A stretch of DNA of 64,000 bases from Paraburkholderia fungorum. GTDB lineage: Bacteria; Pseudomonadota; Gammaproteobacteria; Burkholderiales; Burkholderiaceae. Shown in pieces: positions 21,770-30,560 of the stretch. A program made the translations under genes and the position numbers. The notes beneath the pieces are model-generated. The model did no database searches. It was not told the DNA's origin and saw only the letters and a program-made list of their open reading frames with translations. The number at the start of each line of letters is the position of its first letter. Positions within the stretch are counted from its first letter, which is position 1. Location: contig NZ_FNKP01000001.1 of NCBI RefSeq assembly GCF_900099835.1, positions 1,178,001 through 1,242,000 of the forward strand, in the 5' to 3' direction.

Positions 21770-22585
21770 ATGGCAAAAATCATTGTGGTGACTTCGGGCA
21801 AGGGTGGCGTGGGCAAGACGACCACGAGCGCGAGTTTTGCATCAGCCCTCGCATTGCGGGGCAGCAAAACCGCCGTGATCGACTTCGACGTCGGCCTGCG
21901 CAATCTCGACCTCATCATGGGCTGCGAGCGCCGTGTGGTGTACGACCTGATCAACGTGATCCAGGGCGAAGCCAATCTGAATCAGGCGCTGATCAAGGAC
22001 AAGAAGTGCGAGAACCTGTTCATCCTGCCGGCCTCGCAGACGCGCGATAAAGACGCGCTCACGATGGAAGGCGTCGAGAAGGTCATCAACGACCTGATCG
22101 CGATGGACTTCGAATACATCGTTTGCGATTCGCCAGCAGGTATCGAATCGGGCGCATTGCTCGCGATGCATTTCGCCGACGAAGCGCTGATCGTGACCAA
22201 TCCGGAAGTGTCGTCGGTGCGCGACTCGGATCGCATCCTGGGCATTCTGTCGTCGAAGACCAAGCGCGCGATCGAAGGCAAGGAGCCGATCAAGGAGCAT
22301 CTGCTGATCACCCGCTACAACCCGAAGCGTGTGAGCGAAGGCGAAATGCTGTCGCTCACCGACATCCAGGAAATTTTGCGCATCGATCTGATCGGCGTGA
22401 TTCCTGAGTCGGAAGCGGTGCTGCATGCGTCGAACCAGGGCCTGCCGGCCGTGCACCTCGACGGCACCGATGTGGCCGAAGCCTATAAGGACGTCGTGTC
22501 GCGTTTCCTCGGCGAGCAGAAGTCGCTTCGCTTTACCGATTACCAGAAGCCCGGGCTGCTGCAGCGCCTCTTCGGCACCAAGTAA
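21770..22585 (+). CDS. minD: Septum-site determining ATPase MinD
   Basis: Membrane-associated P-loop ATPase of 271 aa that oscillates with MinE and recruits MinC. The start is the ATG at 21770 after AGGTAAGGG. The deviant Walker A KGGVGKTT (11-18) follows IIVVTSG, the switch regions [10 protein letters not shown] and CDSPAGIE are intact, and the C-terminus ends in a short amphipathic membrane-targeting helix ([11 protein letters not shown]). It lies 104 bases after minC and 14 before minE. Confidence 0.97.
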   Translation: MAKIIVVTSGKGGVGKTTTSASFASALALRGSKTAVIDFDVGLRNLDLIMGCERRVVYDLINVIQGEANLNQALIKDKKCENLFILPASQTRDKDALTMEGVEKVINDLIAMDFEYIVCDSPAGIESGALLAMHFADEALIVTNPEVSSVRDSDRILGILSSKTKRAIEGKEPIKEHLLITRYNPKRVSEGEMLSLTDIQEILRIDLIGVIPESEAVLHASNQGLPAVHLDGTDVAEAYKDVVSRFLGEQKSLRFTDYQKPGLLQRLFGTK

Positions 22586-22599
22586 GGAGAGCGCACGTC

Positions 22600-22854
22600 A
22601 TGTCGATTCTTTCGTTTTTGCTGGGCGAGAAAAAGAAGTCCGCGTCGATAGCGAAGGAACGCCTGCAGTTGATCATTGCGCATGAGCGCGCCGGCGGTCA
22701 TCCGCCAGCCGATTATCTGCCTGCGTTGCAACGCGAACTGGTAGCCGTGATTTCCAAGTACGTGAAGATTTCCGATGACGATATTCGGGTGAGTCTCGAA
22801 CGTCAGGACGATCTGGAAGTGCTCGAGGTCAAGATCGAGATACCTCAGGCTTGA
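22600..22854 (+). CDS. minE: Cell-division topological specificity factor MinE
   Basis: 84-aa protein that stimulates MinD ATPase activity and confines the MinCD inhibitor to the poles. The N-terminal SILSFLLG is the membrane-targeting segment, [15 protein letters not shown] (about 19-33) is the anti-MinCD helix, and the rest is the dimerisation domain. AAGGAGAG gives a strong ribosome binding site, and the short gap to minD indicates one operon. Confidence 0.97.
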   Translation: MSILSFLLGEKKKSASIAKERLQLIIAHERAGGHPPADYLPALQRELVAVISKYVKISDDDIRVSLERQDDLEVLEVKIEIPQA

Positions 22855-23233
22855 GTGATCGAGCCGGCTGGGTTGTTGCAGCCGGTTTGTCTGATGGACC
22901 GCGCCGCGCGGTGTTGCGTTGGAATGACGTGATGCTGCGCGGCGTGTGAGTTTTTGGGGTTGGGTTTTTGCGTGCGAGCATGCACGCAGCTCCGGTTGCT
23001 TTTGCTTTCGCCGTTGAACGGCCTGTTTCGCCTCAGTTATTTCCCGCAGTTCATTTCCCTCGTTGCCCCTTTCTTCGTGGTGTTTCCACGATGCATCCGT
23101 CTGCGCTCTCCACGCGTCGAAATAATCCGTTGCACTTGCGCATGGGCGGTTACACGGCCAAGGTCAGCCAGTTCGTCACCTCGCGCATTAAACGGATAAC
23201 GCCGCTTATGGTGTTCATCCAAAGAGGGAAACC
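22855..23233. other. minE downstream region
   Basis: 379 bases. CCGGCTG (22864-22870) and CAGCCGG (22879-22885) followed by TTTGT form a weak possible minCDE terminator. A second hairpin, TGCGTGC..GCACGCA, lies at about 22969-22988. AGAGGGAAA just before 23234 is the ribosome binding site of the next gene. No gene is supported here. Confidence 0.4.
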
Positions 23234-23545
23234 ATGAACAAGACCTTTCGCTTGCTGCTTGCCAATACCGTTCTGATTGCTGCCGGCGTCGCTGCCGTTG
23301 CGTCCGCGTCGGCTGAAGAAGTGGTGGTGATCGCGCCGTCGGCCCCGCCGCCCGTACGTTACGAAGCCGTGCCCGCAGCGCGTGTGGGCTACGTCTGGGA
23401 TCACGGTCATTGGCGTTGGGATCACGGCCGCTATGTGTGGGCTGCGGGACACTGGCAGGCCGAGCGCGTCGGTTATCACTGGGTGCCGGGGCATTGGGTC
23501 TCGCATGGCCCGAACTATCACTGGGTCCAGGGCCACTGGGCGTAA
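23234..23545 (+). CDS. YXWGXW-repeat secreted protein
   Basis: 103-aa exported protein. A signal peptide ends near SASAEE (about residue 28). The mature part is built of repeated aromatic/glycine units of the form H-W-x-W-D-H-G-x-Y-x-W-x-x-G-H-W (four GHW units between about residues 55 and 102), matching the YXWGXW repeat family of unknown function common in Burkholderia and relatives. It is probably a small periplasmic or cell-surface protein. The next small lipoprotein gene follows by 126 bases on the same strand. Confidence 0.85.
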   Translation: MNKTFRLLLANTVLIAAGVAAVASASAEEVVVIAPSAPPPVRYEAVPAARVGYVWDHGHWRWDHGRYVWAAGHWQAERVGYHWVPGHWVSHGPNYHWVQGHWA

Positions 23546-23671
23546 CGCGTTCAGGACGGTAGCGCGCAGGGTGGGCGGCATCGCTTGATGCGTTCACCCT
23601 GCGCTTCGATGTGGATGGTTGACGACACCGGCGCGGTGCAGCGTGCGCCAGCGTCTTCGGGGAAATAAGTG

Positions 23672-23782
23672 ATGAAAAAGAATCTGCTTCTAATCGCCGT
23701 GCTGGCTGTCATGCTGGCCGGCTGCGTTGTGTACCCGGCGCGGCCTTTGTATGTGCATGTGCCGAGGGTCGTCGTTTATTGA
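23672..23782 (+). CDS. Very small lipoprotein (36 aa)
   Basis: Begins MKKNLLLIAVLAVMLAGC, a complete lipoprotein signal with lipobox LAGC (15-18), leaving a mature peptide of about 19 residues rich in Val, Pro and Tyr. The signal and the AAATAAGTG leader make a real gene likely despite its size. It overlaps the 3' end of the convergent clcA gene by seven bases. Function unknown. Confidence 0.65.
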   Translation: MKKNLLLIAVLAVMLAGCVVYPARPLYVHVPRVVVY

Positions 23783-25296
23783 CGCGGGGCGTCGGGATCT
23801 TTCGAAGTAGATGGCTCGCCGTCGACATGGTCCGGTGCCTGTTCGAGAGCCTCCGTATCGACGTCACGGGTGGACGCTTCGACTTCGGTCGCGACAACAT
23901 CGTGCGGTTGATTCTCCGCCGCGTCAGCCTCTGATTTCTCCGCCGCAGGAACCTCGACCTCCGGCACTTCCGGCACCGGTGCAGGCGCGGGTTGCGGCAA
24001 CGGCGCCATATACCGCTCGGCCAGCGACTCATACAACGGCGGCGAAAAAAAGCGCGACACCCGGCTCGCGATCAACGCCGTGGCCATCAGCGAAATCACT
24101 AGCGCGTGACCGTCGATCATCTCCATCACGATCACGAACGACGTAATCGGCGACTGCGTGACGGCGGCCAGATAGCCGACCATCGCAAGCGCGATCAGCA
24201 TCGGCAGTTGCATCGAGCCGAACACCATGTGCAGCAGATTGCCGAAGCCCGCACCGATCGCCAGCGACGGCGCGAAAATCCCGCCGGGAATGCCGGGCAG
24301 GTACGAGCCGATCATCGAGATCATCTTCAGGAACGGGTAGAACAGCGACAACTGTTCGTGTCCGTCGAGCAGGCCGCGCGCTTCCGCGTAACCGCTGCCG
24401 AACGTCGTGCCGCCCGAAATGAGCCCGACCAGAGCAATCGTGAAGCCGCACAGCGCGGCGAATGCGACCGGCCGCTTGCCGTGCAACTGACGCAGCGGCG
24501 CGGGAATCCAGCGTGCGGTATTGAGCAGCAGCCAGCCGAACACGCCGCCCGCGATACCGGTGACGATGGCCGTGAGAAGCACCGCGACCGCCAGCAGATC
24601 CGGGAAATGCACGCCGATCTGGATCGTGCCGAAATACGTGTAGTTGCCGTTCAGCCCGAGCGCAATCACGCCCGCGATGATGATCGCCGTAATCAGCACG
24701 CCGCTTGCGCGCGCTTCGAAGCTGCGCGTCAATTCCTCGATGGCGAACACGATCCCGGCAAGCGGCGTGTTGAACGCGGCGGACAAACCCGCAGCCGCGC
24801 CGGCCAGCACCAGTTGCCGTTCGATCAGCGCGTTCGAACGCGGGTACAGCCGCCGCAGATTGAACATCAGCGCCGCGCCTACCTGCACGGTCGGACCCTC
24901 GCGACCAATCGTGAAGCCGCCCAGAATCGCCAGGAACGACACGGCGATCTTGCCGAACAGAATCCTGAACGACAGCAGCCGCGAGCCGTATTCGCCCGTT
25001 TTCGAATGGAGAGTCGCGATGACCTGTGGAATGCCGCTGCCCTCCGCGCCGCGAAAGAAGGTTCGCGTCAGCCAGACGGCGAGCGCGGCGACCGCGGGCG
25101 TGATGATCAACGGAGCCCAGACGTGGCGTTGCTGCACCATGCGGAACTCGCCGTAGCCCCAATCGATCAGCCGGGCATACAGCACGGCCACCAGACCCAC
25201 CGCGATCGCGCCGAGCCAGAAGATGCCGTACTGCCGCCAGAGTCGCTTCGCGCGGCGTAAAAGAACAGAAGGGCGTAGGGAGAACGGACTGGACAT
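23776..25296 (-). CDS. clcA: ClC-family chloride channel/transporter
   Basis: Inner-membrane anion channel or Cl-/H+ antiporter of 506 aa. The ion-pathway signatures are present: GSGIP (86-90), GREGP (131-135) with the gating glutamate, and GGIFAPSLAIGAG. About ten hydrophobic helices span residues 20-430. The C-terminal 75 residues are acidic and Pro/Glu/Ala-rich with no CBS domains, an unusual low-complexity tail. The gene is divergent from waaC. It could also be annotated as a voltage-gated channel-like exchanger; sequence does not separate the two. Confidence 0.92.
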   Translation of the reverse strand: MSSPFSLRPSVLLRRAKRLWRQYGIFWLGAIAVGLVAVLYARLIDWGYGEFRMVQQRHVWAPLIITPAVAALAVWLTRTFFRGAEGSGIPQVIATLHSKTGEYGSRLLSFRILFGKIAVSFLAILGGFTIGREGPTVQVGAALMFNLRRLYPRSNALIERQLVLAGAAAGLSAAFNTPLAGIVFAIEELTRSFEARASGVLITAIIIAGVIALGLNGNYTYFGTIQIGVHFPDLLAVAVLLTAIVTGIAGGVFGWLLLNTARWIPAPLRQLHGKRPVAFAALCGFTIALVGLISGGTTFGSGYAEARGLLDGHEQLSLFYPFLKMISMIGSYLPGIPGGIFAPSLAIGAGFGNLLHMVFGSMQLPMLIALAMVGYLAAVTQSPITSFVIVMEMIDGHALVISLMATALIASRVSRFFSPPLYESLAERYMAPLPQPAPAPVPEVPEVEVPAAEKSEADAAENQPHDVVATEVEASTRDVDTEALEQAPDHVDGEPSTSKDPDAPRQ

Positions 25297-25554
25297 GACG
25301 AGGAGTCTGGCGGCAAAGGGCCAGTATAAGTCGACCGGCGTCGCTCAAAGGCCACTTAAGCCGAATGAAAATGGTTGTTATAAATATGAAAGAAAAGTGA
25401 ATTGAGATGAGGATGAAAAACCGATTCAGGCTATTCGTGCCGGGCCTGTAACGTCCCGTTATTAAACATGGCGTGGGCCGCCTTGGCATCCGAAGGGCCG
25501 AAATTCAAACGTCAGCTAAAATAGTTCGATGTTCGAATAACCAACAGGTCCTCA
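25297..25554. promoter_or_regulatory. Divergent clcA/waaC promoter region
   Basis: 258 bases, locally A/T-rich around 25360-25425. A TAAAAT hexamer at about 25516-25521 is a possible -10 for waaC. No confident -35 or operator was found. Confidence 0.35.
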
Positions 25555-26559
25555 ATGAAGCGAGTCCTTATCGTCAAGGTCACTTCGCTCGGCGATATCG
25601 TGCAGGCGTTACCCGTCGTTGCCGATATCAAGCGCGCTCACCCCGGCGTGCAGGTGGACTGGGCCGCTGACGAAGCGTTCGCCGAAATGGTGCATTGGTG
25701 CGAGAGCGTCGACCGCGTGCTGTGCGCGCCGTTGCGGCGCTTCAAGAAGGCGCGTCGCTGGAGTGATTTCAAGGCGATTGCGGCGTCTATTGCCGAATTG
25801 CGCGCGTATCGCTACGACTACATCGTCGACATTCACGGTGTGTACAAGAGCGCGATCATCGCGTTTCTGGCGCGCTCGTCACGGCGCATCGGGTATCAGT
25901 CGCAGGATCTCGGTGAGCGCGGCGCCGCGTTCGCGTACACGGGGCGGTTCGGCCCACGTCCCAAATGCGATGCATGGCATGGCATGCGTATCAGCACCGG
26001 CGAAGCGTTGGGGTACGAAGTCGAAGGCCCGCCTGTCTACAATCTGCGCTTGCCCGACGCCACCACTCAACCATTCAGGTTCGGAAGCGAACCGGTCGCG
26101 GCGTTTTTTCATGCGACGTCGAAAGACGACAAAAAGTGGCCGCTGGAGCGTTGGATCGACATCGGCCTCGAACTCGGCCGGCGCGGCTTCAAGGTCGTGT
26201 TGCCGTGGGGTTCGGATGGCGAGCGCGCAGCAGCCGAACAGATCGCGGCCAAAGTGCCGGGTTCGACCGTTCTGCCGAAGATGAGCGTGACCGAAATCGC
26301 GCAGATGATCGACGCGTGCTCGTTGGTGGTCGGCACCGACACCGGTTTCGTTCACCTAGCCCATGCGCTGCAAAAGCGCACGGTGATGATCTTCGTGGCG
26401 ACTTCGCCGGATCATTGCGGGATCGAGTCCCCGTACCGCTCCATTTCGATCGGCGACGGTCGTTCGGTGCCCACGGTCAGTGCGGCCATCGACGCGATCA
26501 ACCACGTTTTCACCGAACCGCATGCGCTCGTGGAGTCGCACGGCGGCGCCGCCGCCTGA
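25555..26559 (+). CDS. waaC: Lipopolysaccharide heptosyltransferase I
   Basis: GT9-family enzyme of 334 aa that adds the first heptose to Kdo of the lipid A inner core, at the cytoplasmic face of the inner membrane. N-terminal VLIVKVTSLGDIVQALPV (4-21) is the acceptor-side signature, and DDKKWPLERWIDIGLEL plus VVGTDTGFVHLAHAL (about 259-273) form the ADP-heptose binding site. The ATG at 25555 has no perfect ribosome binding site (GGTCCTC precedes it). The gene appears to be monocistronic. Confidence 0.92.
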   Translation: MKRVLIVKVTSLGDIVQALPVVADIKRAHPGVQVDWAADEAFAEMVHWCESVDRVLCAPLRRFKKARRWSDFKAIAASIAELRAYRYDYIVDIHGVYKSAIIAFLARSSRRIGYQSQDLGERGAAFAYTGRFGPRPKCDAWHGMRISTGEALGYEVEGPPVYNLRLPDATTQPFRFGSEPVAAFFHATSKDDKKWPLERWIDIGLELGRRGFKVVLPWGSDGERAAAEQIAAKVPGSTVLPKMSVTEIAQMIDACSLVVGTDTGFVHLAHALQKRTVMIFVATSPDHCGIESPYRSISIGDGRSVPTVSAAIDAINHVFTEPHALVESHGGAAA

Positions 26560-27189
26560 CGCGAACGGCGTGGGCGGCCACCATCGTTTGAGCAAAAGAA
26601 AAGAGGCGTGACGCGCAGGCTGCCCAATGCTCCGGGCTCTGCTCGTAACGCCTCCGAAAAACGCCCGCGTCGGGGAACAGCGGGCGGAGAGGAAATCGTG
26701 GTCAGCAAAGCGTAATGCCTGCGCAAGGGGCTGCGAGATCCTGCCCGTTGTGCCGGGCGCGCATTCCGCAGTTGGTTTGCGCGGTCGCGGCGATGTGTCT
26801 GGTCAAAGCGCCGCGCATTACACGCCTGTTAAATCTGTCGCTTTTCGTTGAGTCTCTGCTTCACGAAGCCGCGCCGCCATCGTCGGGCCGACCAAACCGT
26901 TGAAGCCTGCGTAGGCCCGAATCCGGCGACTGCCGTCATCATCCCGATACGCGCACGTGCTGCCAGCAGGCTGTTTGCCCGAAAGACACGCTCAAGCCAG
27001 TATAGGCGGCGTTTTTCGCGGATGTTAGTTCGTCGTTTGCGTAGCCGGGATGCGCAACTTTTTCGCGCGGGTCCTGTAACACCCCGGTGATCTTCCCTTA
27101 CAAATAGCAACGTTCGCAGCGGGCGATGTCGTGTTCAATCGGGTCATTCGGGGTTTGGCTCGAATGAATCTGACTCGATGGAGAACAAC
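26560..27189. other. Gene-poor stretch after waaC
   Basis: 630 bases with no frame that I can support; the short frames lack ribosome binding sites and domains. No hairpin with a T run was found directly after waaC. GGAGAACAAC at the right end is the ribosome binding site of the next gene. Confidence 0.4.
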
Positions 27190-27324
27190 ATGAAACGCTT
27201 GATCCTGACTCTCGCAGCAGGCACGCTCCTCGCAACCGCGCTCGGCGGCTGCATCGTCGCCCCGGCGCCCGGTTACTACGGCGGTGGCGGCTACTACCAC
27301 CACGGCGGCTATTACTATCGATAA
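27190..27324 (+). CDS. Small Gly/Tyr-rich lipoprotein (44 aa)
   Basis: Starts MKRLILTLAAGTLLATALGGC: signal peptide with lipobox LGGC (18-21). The mature 24 residues are Gly, Tyr and His-rich (GGGGYYHHGGYYY). GGAGA lies before the ATG. Such tiny lipoproteins are frequent in Burkholderia; the function is unknown. Confidence 0.7.
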   Translation: MKRLILTLAAGTLLATALGGCIVAPAPGYYGGGGYYHHGGYYYR

Positions 27325-27351
27325 GCTTTCCGCCTGATCGTTAATCGCCCG

Positions 27352-27531
27352 TCAGGCCAGCAGCATTTCGAACGCGACTACCGCAGCAATGGCAGCCGCG
27401 TTCGCAGCCAACGCCTCAACGACGATTCCCTTCCACGTCGCCGGACGAAAGCGCAACGCCAGCAGTAGCGAGCAGAGTAACGCCAGCGCAATGATCATCA
27501 CGACGTCTGCGTTGTTGAGATGGATGTTCAT
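27352..27531 (-). CDS. Small two-helix membrane protein (59 aa)
   Basis: Start chosen at the ATG ending at 27531, which has GGGAGG just upstream; an in-frame start at 27579 would add 16 residues without a ribosome binding site. Two hydrophobic segments (about residues 10-27 and 38-57) are separated by the basic RFRPATWKG loop. No family recognised. Confidence 0.6.
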   Translation of the reverse strand: MNIHLNNADVVMIIALALLCSLLLALRFRPATWKGIVVEALAANAAAIAAVVAFEMLLA

Positions 27532-27767
27532 TCGAGCCTCCCTGCTTGCCTTAGGGTTATTAAAGTCGAGTATAGGCAAGTCAAAAAGACGCGCAAGTCC
27601 AGGGGATTTACTCAGAAAGGCGAGGGGTCACGCGGGGGATCCAGACGGGTGCCGGGGGCTTAAAGCCGCCGGCCCGACACCGCCGCAGCGTAAAACCTTC
27701 GCGCCGGGCAGTGTCGAAATACAGACAATCTCATGCTGCTATCAGCGCACTTATGCGGTGCGCATGA

Positions 27768-29075
27768 TCACATCAACCGTGCGTTGCGGGTTTCGCGCAT
27801 GCAGAGTACGCCGATCAGGCTGACGGCGGCAGCCACCGACACATACGCGCCCACCCACGGCAGCCCGCCATGCGCGGCCAGCACCTGCGCGATGTACGGC
27901 GCGACCGATGCACCCAGAATCCCGCCGAGGTTGTACGACACGCCCGCGCCGGTGTAGCGCACGTTGGTCGGGAACAGTTCGGGCAGCAGCGCGCCCATCG
28001 GCGCGAAGGTCACGCCCATCAGGAACAGCTGGATCACGAGGAACAGCAGCACGGCGGGCGTTTCGCCGCTGCCGAGCAACGGCGCCATAGTGAAGCCCGA
28101 CAAAATCGCCGCGATGATGCCGACGATCAGCACCGGCTTGCGCCCAAAGCGATCGCTGGCCCAGGCCGACATCGGCGTGGCGAGCGCCATGAACACCACG
28201 GCGATACACAGCAGGCCGAGGAACGTCGGCCGCGGAATATGCAGGACGGACACGCCGTACGACAGCGAGAACGTGGTCGCGTTATAGAACAGCGTGTAGC
28301 AGACCACCATGGCGAGCGCGCCGAGGATGGTCGGCAGCCAGTGTTGCGACAGCAGCGTCGCGATCGGCACCTTGACGCGTTCCTTGCGCTCGATCGCGGC
28401 CTGGAATGCCGGCGTTTCGGCGATTTTCAGGCGCACGTACAGGCCCAGCGCGACCAGCACCGAGCTGACGAGGAACGGCACGCGCCATCCCCAGGTGCGG
28501 AATTGCTCGTCGGAGAGCGACAGGGCGAGTGCGAAGAACAGTCCGTTCGATGCCAGAAAGCCAATCGATGGCCCAAGTTGCGGGAACATGCCGAACCAGC
28601 CGCGCTTGCCGGCCGGCGCGTTTTCGGTGGCGAGCAGCGCCGCGCCGCCCCATTCGCCGCCGAGGCCGATCCCCTGGCCGAAGCGCAGCACGCACAGCAG
28701 GATCGGCGCGAGGCTGCCGATCGAGTCGTAGCCCGGCACGAAGCCGATCAGCGTGGTGGAGACGCCCATTACCAGCAGCGACGCCACCAGCGTCGACTTG
28801 CGGCCAATCCGGTCGCCGAAGTGACCGAACAGGAACGAGCCGATCGGACGCGCGACGAACGCGATGCCGAACGTGACGAACGCCGACAGCGCTTGTGCCG
28901 TCGCCGAGCCGTGCGGGAAAAACACCGGTCCGATCACGAGCGCGGCGGCGGTCGCGTAGACGTAGAAATCGTAGAACTCGATCGCGGTGCCGATAAAGCT
29001 CGCGAAGATGATCCGCGCGCTACTGTTCTGCCCGCTCGAATTGGGCTGAGCCGCGGAAATCGGCGAAGTGGACAT
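27768..29075 (-). CDS. MFS transporter, metabolite:H+ symporter type
   Basis: 435 aa from the ATG at 29075 (GGAGAC upstream); longer in-frame starts read into the repeat region. Twelve hydrophobic helices. The block ASFIGTAIEFYDFYVYATAA at the N-terminus and GHFGDRIGRKSTLV between helices 2 and 3 are hallmarks of the metabolite:H+ symporter branch (ShiA/KgtP/ProP relatives), followed by RFGQGIGLGGEWGGA. The likely substrate is a carboxylate or a zwitterionic compound; it cannot be named. No catabolic gene is adjacent. Confidence 0.88.
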   Translation of the reverse strand: MSTSPISAAQPNSSGQNSSARIIFASFIGTAIEFYDFYVYATAAALVIGPVFFPHGSATAQALSAFVTFGIAFVARPIGSFLFGHFGDRIGRKSTLVASLLVMGVSTTLIGFVPGYDSIGSLAPILLCVLRFGQGIGLGGEWGGAALLATENAPAGKRGWFGMFPQLGPSIGFLASNGLFFALALSLSDEQFRTWGWRVPFLVSSVLVALGLYVRLKIAETPAFQAAIERKERVKVPIATLLSQHWLPTILGALAMVVCYTLFYNATTFSLSYGVSVLHIPRPTFLGLLCIAVVFMALATPMSAWASDRFGRKPVLIVGIIAAILSGFTMAPLLGSGETPAVLLFLVIQLFLMGVTFAPMGALLPELFPTNVRYTGAGVSYNLGGILGASVAPYIAQVLAAHGGLPWVGAYVSVAAAVSLIGVLCMRETRNARLM

Positions 29076-29100
29076 GCAAGGTCTCCATCTATCGTGATGC

Positions 29101-29128
29101 CGCCGTGCGCCGTGCGCCGTGCGCCATG
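29101..29128. repeat. Heptanucleotide repeat CGCCGTG, four copies
   Basis: Three perfect CGCCGTG units and one CGCCATG stand 25-50 bases upstream of the MFS start codon, inside its leader or promoter. Confidence 0.85.
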
Positions 29129-29592
29129 CGTCGAAACGGACGGCGCGGCAGGGCGGCATCTTTGTTTAAATTCGTGCGTCCGGCGGCGCTTGCGGGCTTG
29201 CTGTGAAGCCCTGCGAGGCGTCGGTGACGGCGCAATGGTGCAATAGCTTACAACGGCCGGCGTCGTCGTTCGCGCGCGAAACGGTCATGCCAGGGGAATA
29301 ACCAGGTGGTTTGCGTCCCGCGGGCGGGCAACGACGGTGTCGGCGCGGCGCGATATACGAGGCATGGGCTGTATCGGCCCTGGTATGCATCGCGAATAGG
29401 CAGACGACGCTCGCGGATGACGAGGCGGCGCTGCAAATCGGCTGCGCACCGCGCCAGCGGGTGTGCGGGCGGCGCGAGCCAGGCCGGATGACTCCGGCGC
29501 GGGGAATCGGAAAATTATAGCGAGCGCGGACGGCGCGCAGCAATGGCGGCGTAAGGTTGGTCGAGAGCGGGTGTCATCAGTGGCATGCTGCG

Positions 29593-29661
29593 CGCAGATC
29601 GCAGATCGCAGACCGCCGACCGCCGACCGCCGACCGCAGACCGCCGACCGCCGACCGCCGT
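29593..29661. repeat. Heptanucleotide tandem repeat (CGCAGAT/CGCAGAC/CGCCGAC), about ten copies
   Basis: About ten units of seven bases, in an order mixing CGCAGAY and CGCCGAC. It ends nine bases before the stop of the minus-strand TonB-C-like gene. CGCAGAC is the same word that builds the 751-840 array, in a different register. Confidence 0.92.
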
Positions 29662-29669
29662 CATCAACC

Positions 29670-30203
29670 TCAGTTGAAGTTCTGCGCCTGCGGCGAAGCC
29701 AACTCGCGCAACTGGAATTTGCCGTCGTCGTTGAACAGCCAGTCTTCGAAGAGTTCGAGCTGACCGCGTCCGTTGAGCAGCTTGCCGGGCGGCTGCGGCA
29801 GCGGCGACGCGCGGCGCAGCGTGGCGAGCGCGGTGCTTTCGGCTTCGTCGTCGCCATTCGTGCGATAGACCGACGAGGTCACCACATGCCCATTCCGATC
29901 GACGACGAACGACACCACCACCAGCGAGCGCAGCATCGCCTGCGGGGTGCCGTGCAACACATAAGACGGATTGCGCTCGACGATGCGCCGTGCGACCGCA
30001 TCACGATATTGATCGAGCGTCGCGCTGTTGACGGCGGCCACCGGCGTGTTCACGGTCTCGTGTTGCGGCAGCGTGACGGTGCAGCCCGCAATCATGGTTG
30101 CTGTGGCCGCCGTCAGCACCGCGAACATCGTCCCGCGTGTCAGTGATAACGGCACGCGGAAGCAACTGGAAAGGCGGCGAAGGTGACGCGTGCGGATAGG
30201 CAT
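29670..30203 (-). CDS. TonB C-terminal-like lipoprotein
   Basis: 177 aa from the ATG at 30203; an internal ATG at 30128 would give a cleaner signal peptide (MFAVLTAATATMIAGC, lipobox IAGC), and neither start has a strong ribosome binding site. The C-terminal part (LRSLVVVSFVVDRNGHVVTSS.. then TALATLRRASPLPQPPGKLL) has the beta-hairpin and the 'A..ALRRA.PLP.PP' pattern of the TonB C-terminal domain, but there is no Pro-rich spacer and no N-terminal TonB anchor. It is probably a periplasmic or outer-membrane lipoprotein with a TonB-like fold; the role is unknown. Confidence 0.7.
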   Translation of the reverse strand: MPIRTRHLRRLSSCFRVPLSLTRGTMFAVLTAATATMIAGCTVTLPQHETVNTPVAAVNSATLDQYRDAVARRIVERNPSYVLHGTPQAMLRSLVVVSFVVDRNGHVVTSSVYRTNGDDEAESTALATLRRASPLPQPPGKLLNGRGQLELFEDWLFNDDGKFQLRELASPQAQNFN

Positions 30204-30327
30204 CGTCGACGAGAAAACCCGGTGAGTGACTGATTCGATGGTAGTCAAAATCCGCCTGGATGCAATTAGCGTTCGCCCGCTTTTTGCTCCGCTCGCCGTG
30301 TTGTAATGCCTTGAAATATGAGCACAA

Positions 30328-30356
30328 TTGGTCTGCGGCGAAAACAGGCCTACACT
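30328..30356 (+). promoter_or_regulatory. Sigma70-type promoter for a candidate sRNA
   Basis: TTGGTC (30328-30333), a 17-base spacer, and TACACT (30351-30356). No plus-strand open reading frame of note follows; a hairpin and a terminator do. Confidence 0.5.
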
Positions 30357-30361
30357 CGGAT

Positions 30362-30425
30362 GGCCTCTTTCGGGAGGCATCGGTGGAAGTCCTATTTGGC
30401 CCGCTTCGTGCGGGCTTTCTTTTTT
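30362..30425 (+). ncRNA. Candidate small RNA of about 64 nt
   Basis: Begins about six bases after the -10 above. The first hairpin GCCTC-TTTCGG-GAGGC (30363-30378) has a UUCG-type loop, followed by a single-stranded stretch, and then the terminator hairpin GCCCGC-TTCGT-GCGGGC (30399-30415) with TTTCTTTTTT. It lies between the TonB-C-like gene and argH, both of which are on the other strand, so neither gene needs this plus-strand terminator. Promoter, short body and terminator together are the pattern of an independent sRNA. It is not similar to an sRNA family I can name. Confidence 0.45.
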
Positions 30426-30462
30426 GCGCGACGCGTTGCGCGTGCCGCTCCGGCTGCGCAAT

Positions 30463-30495
30463 AAAAAAGGCGAACTCGAAAATGAGTTCGCCTTT
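30463..30495 (-). terminator. Terminator of argH
   Basis: AAAGGCGAACTC (30466-30477) pairs with GAGTTCGCCTTT (30484-30495). The minus strand continues with a T run. It lies about 65 bases after the argH stop. Confidence 0.8.
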
Positions 30496-30560
30496 CACCT
30501 GCCTTTAACCGGCAACGAGCGAGCCGTTAGAGGCAAGCCCGCCGCAAGATAAAGCGTGCG

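Larger units (their letters stand above)
29076..29669. other. Intergenic region with period-7 repeats
   Basis: 594 bases without a supported gene. It contains the four-copy CGCCGTG repeat (29101-29128) and the CGCAGAY/CGCCGAC array (29593-29661). The middle part is GC-rich and featureless to the eye. Confidence 0.5.

Noticed and set aside
27870..29246. 458-codon plus-strand frame across the MFS gene, and similar frames at 5789-7687, 15970-16980 and 62036-63547
   Set aside because: All are antisense shadows of well supported genes with biased composition and no family features.
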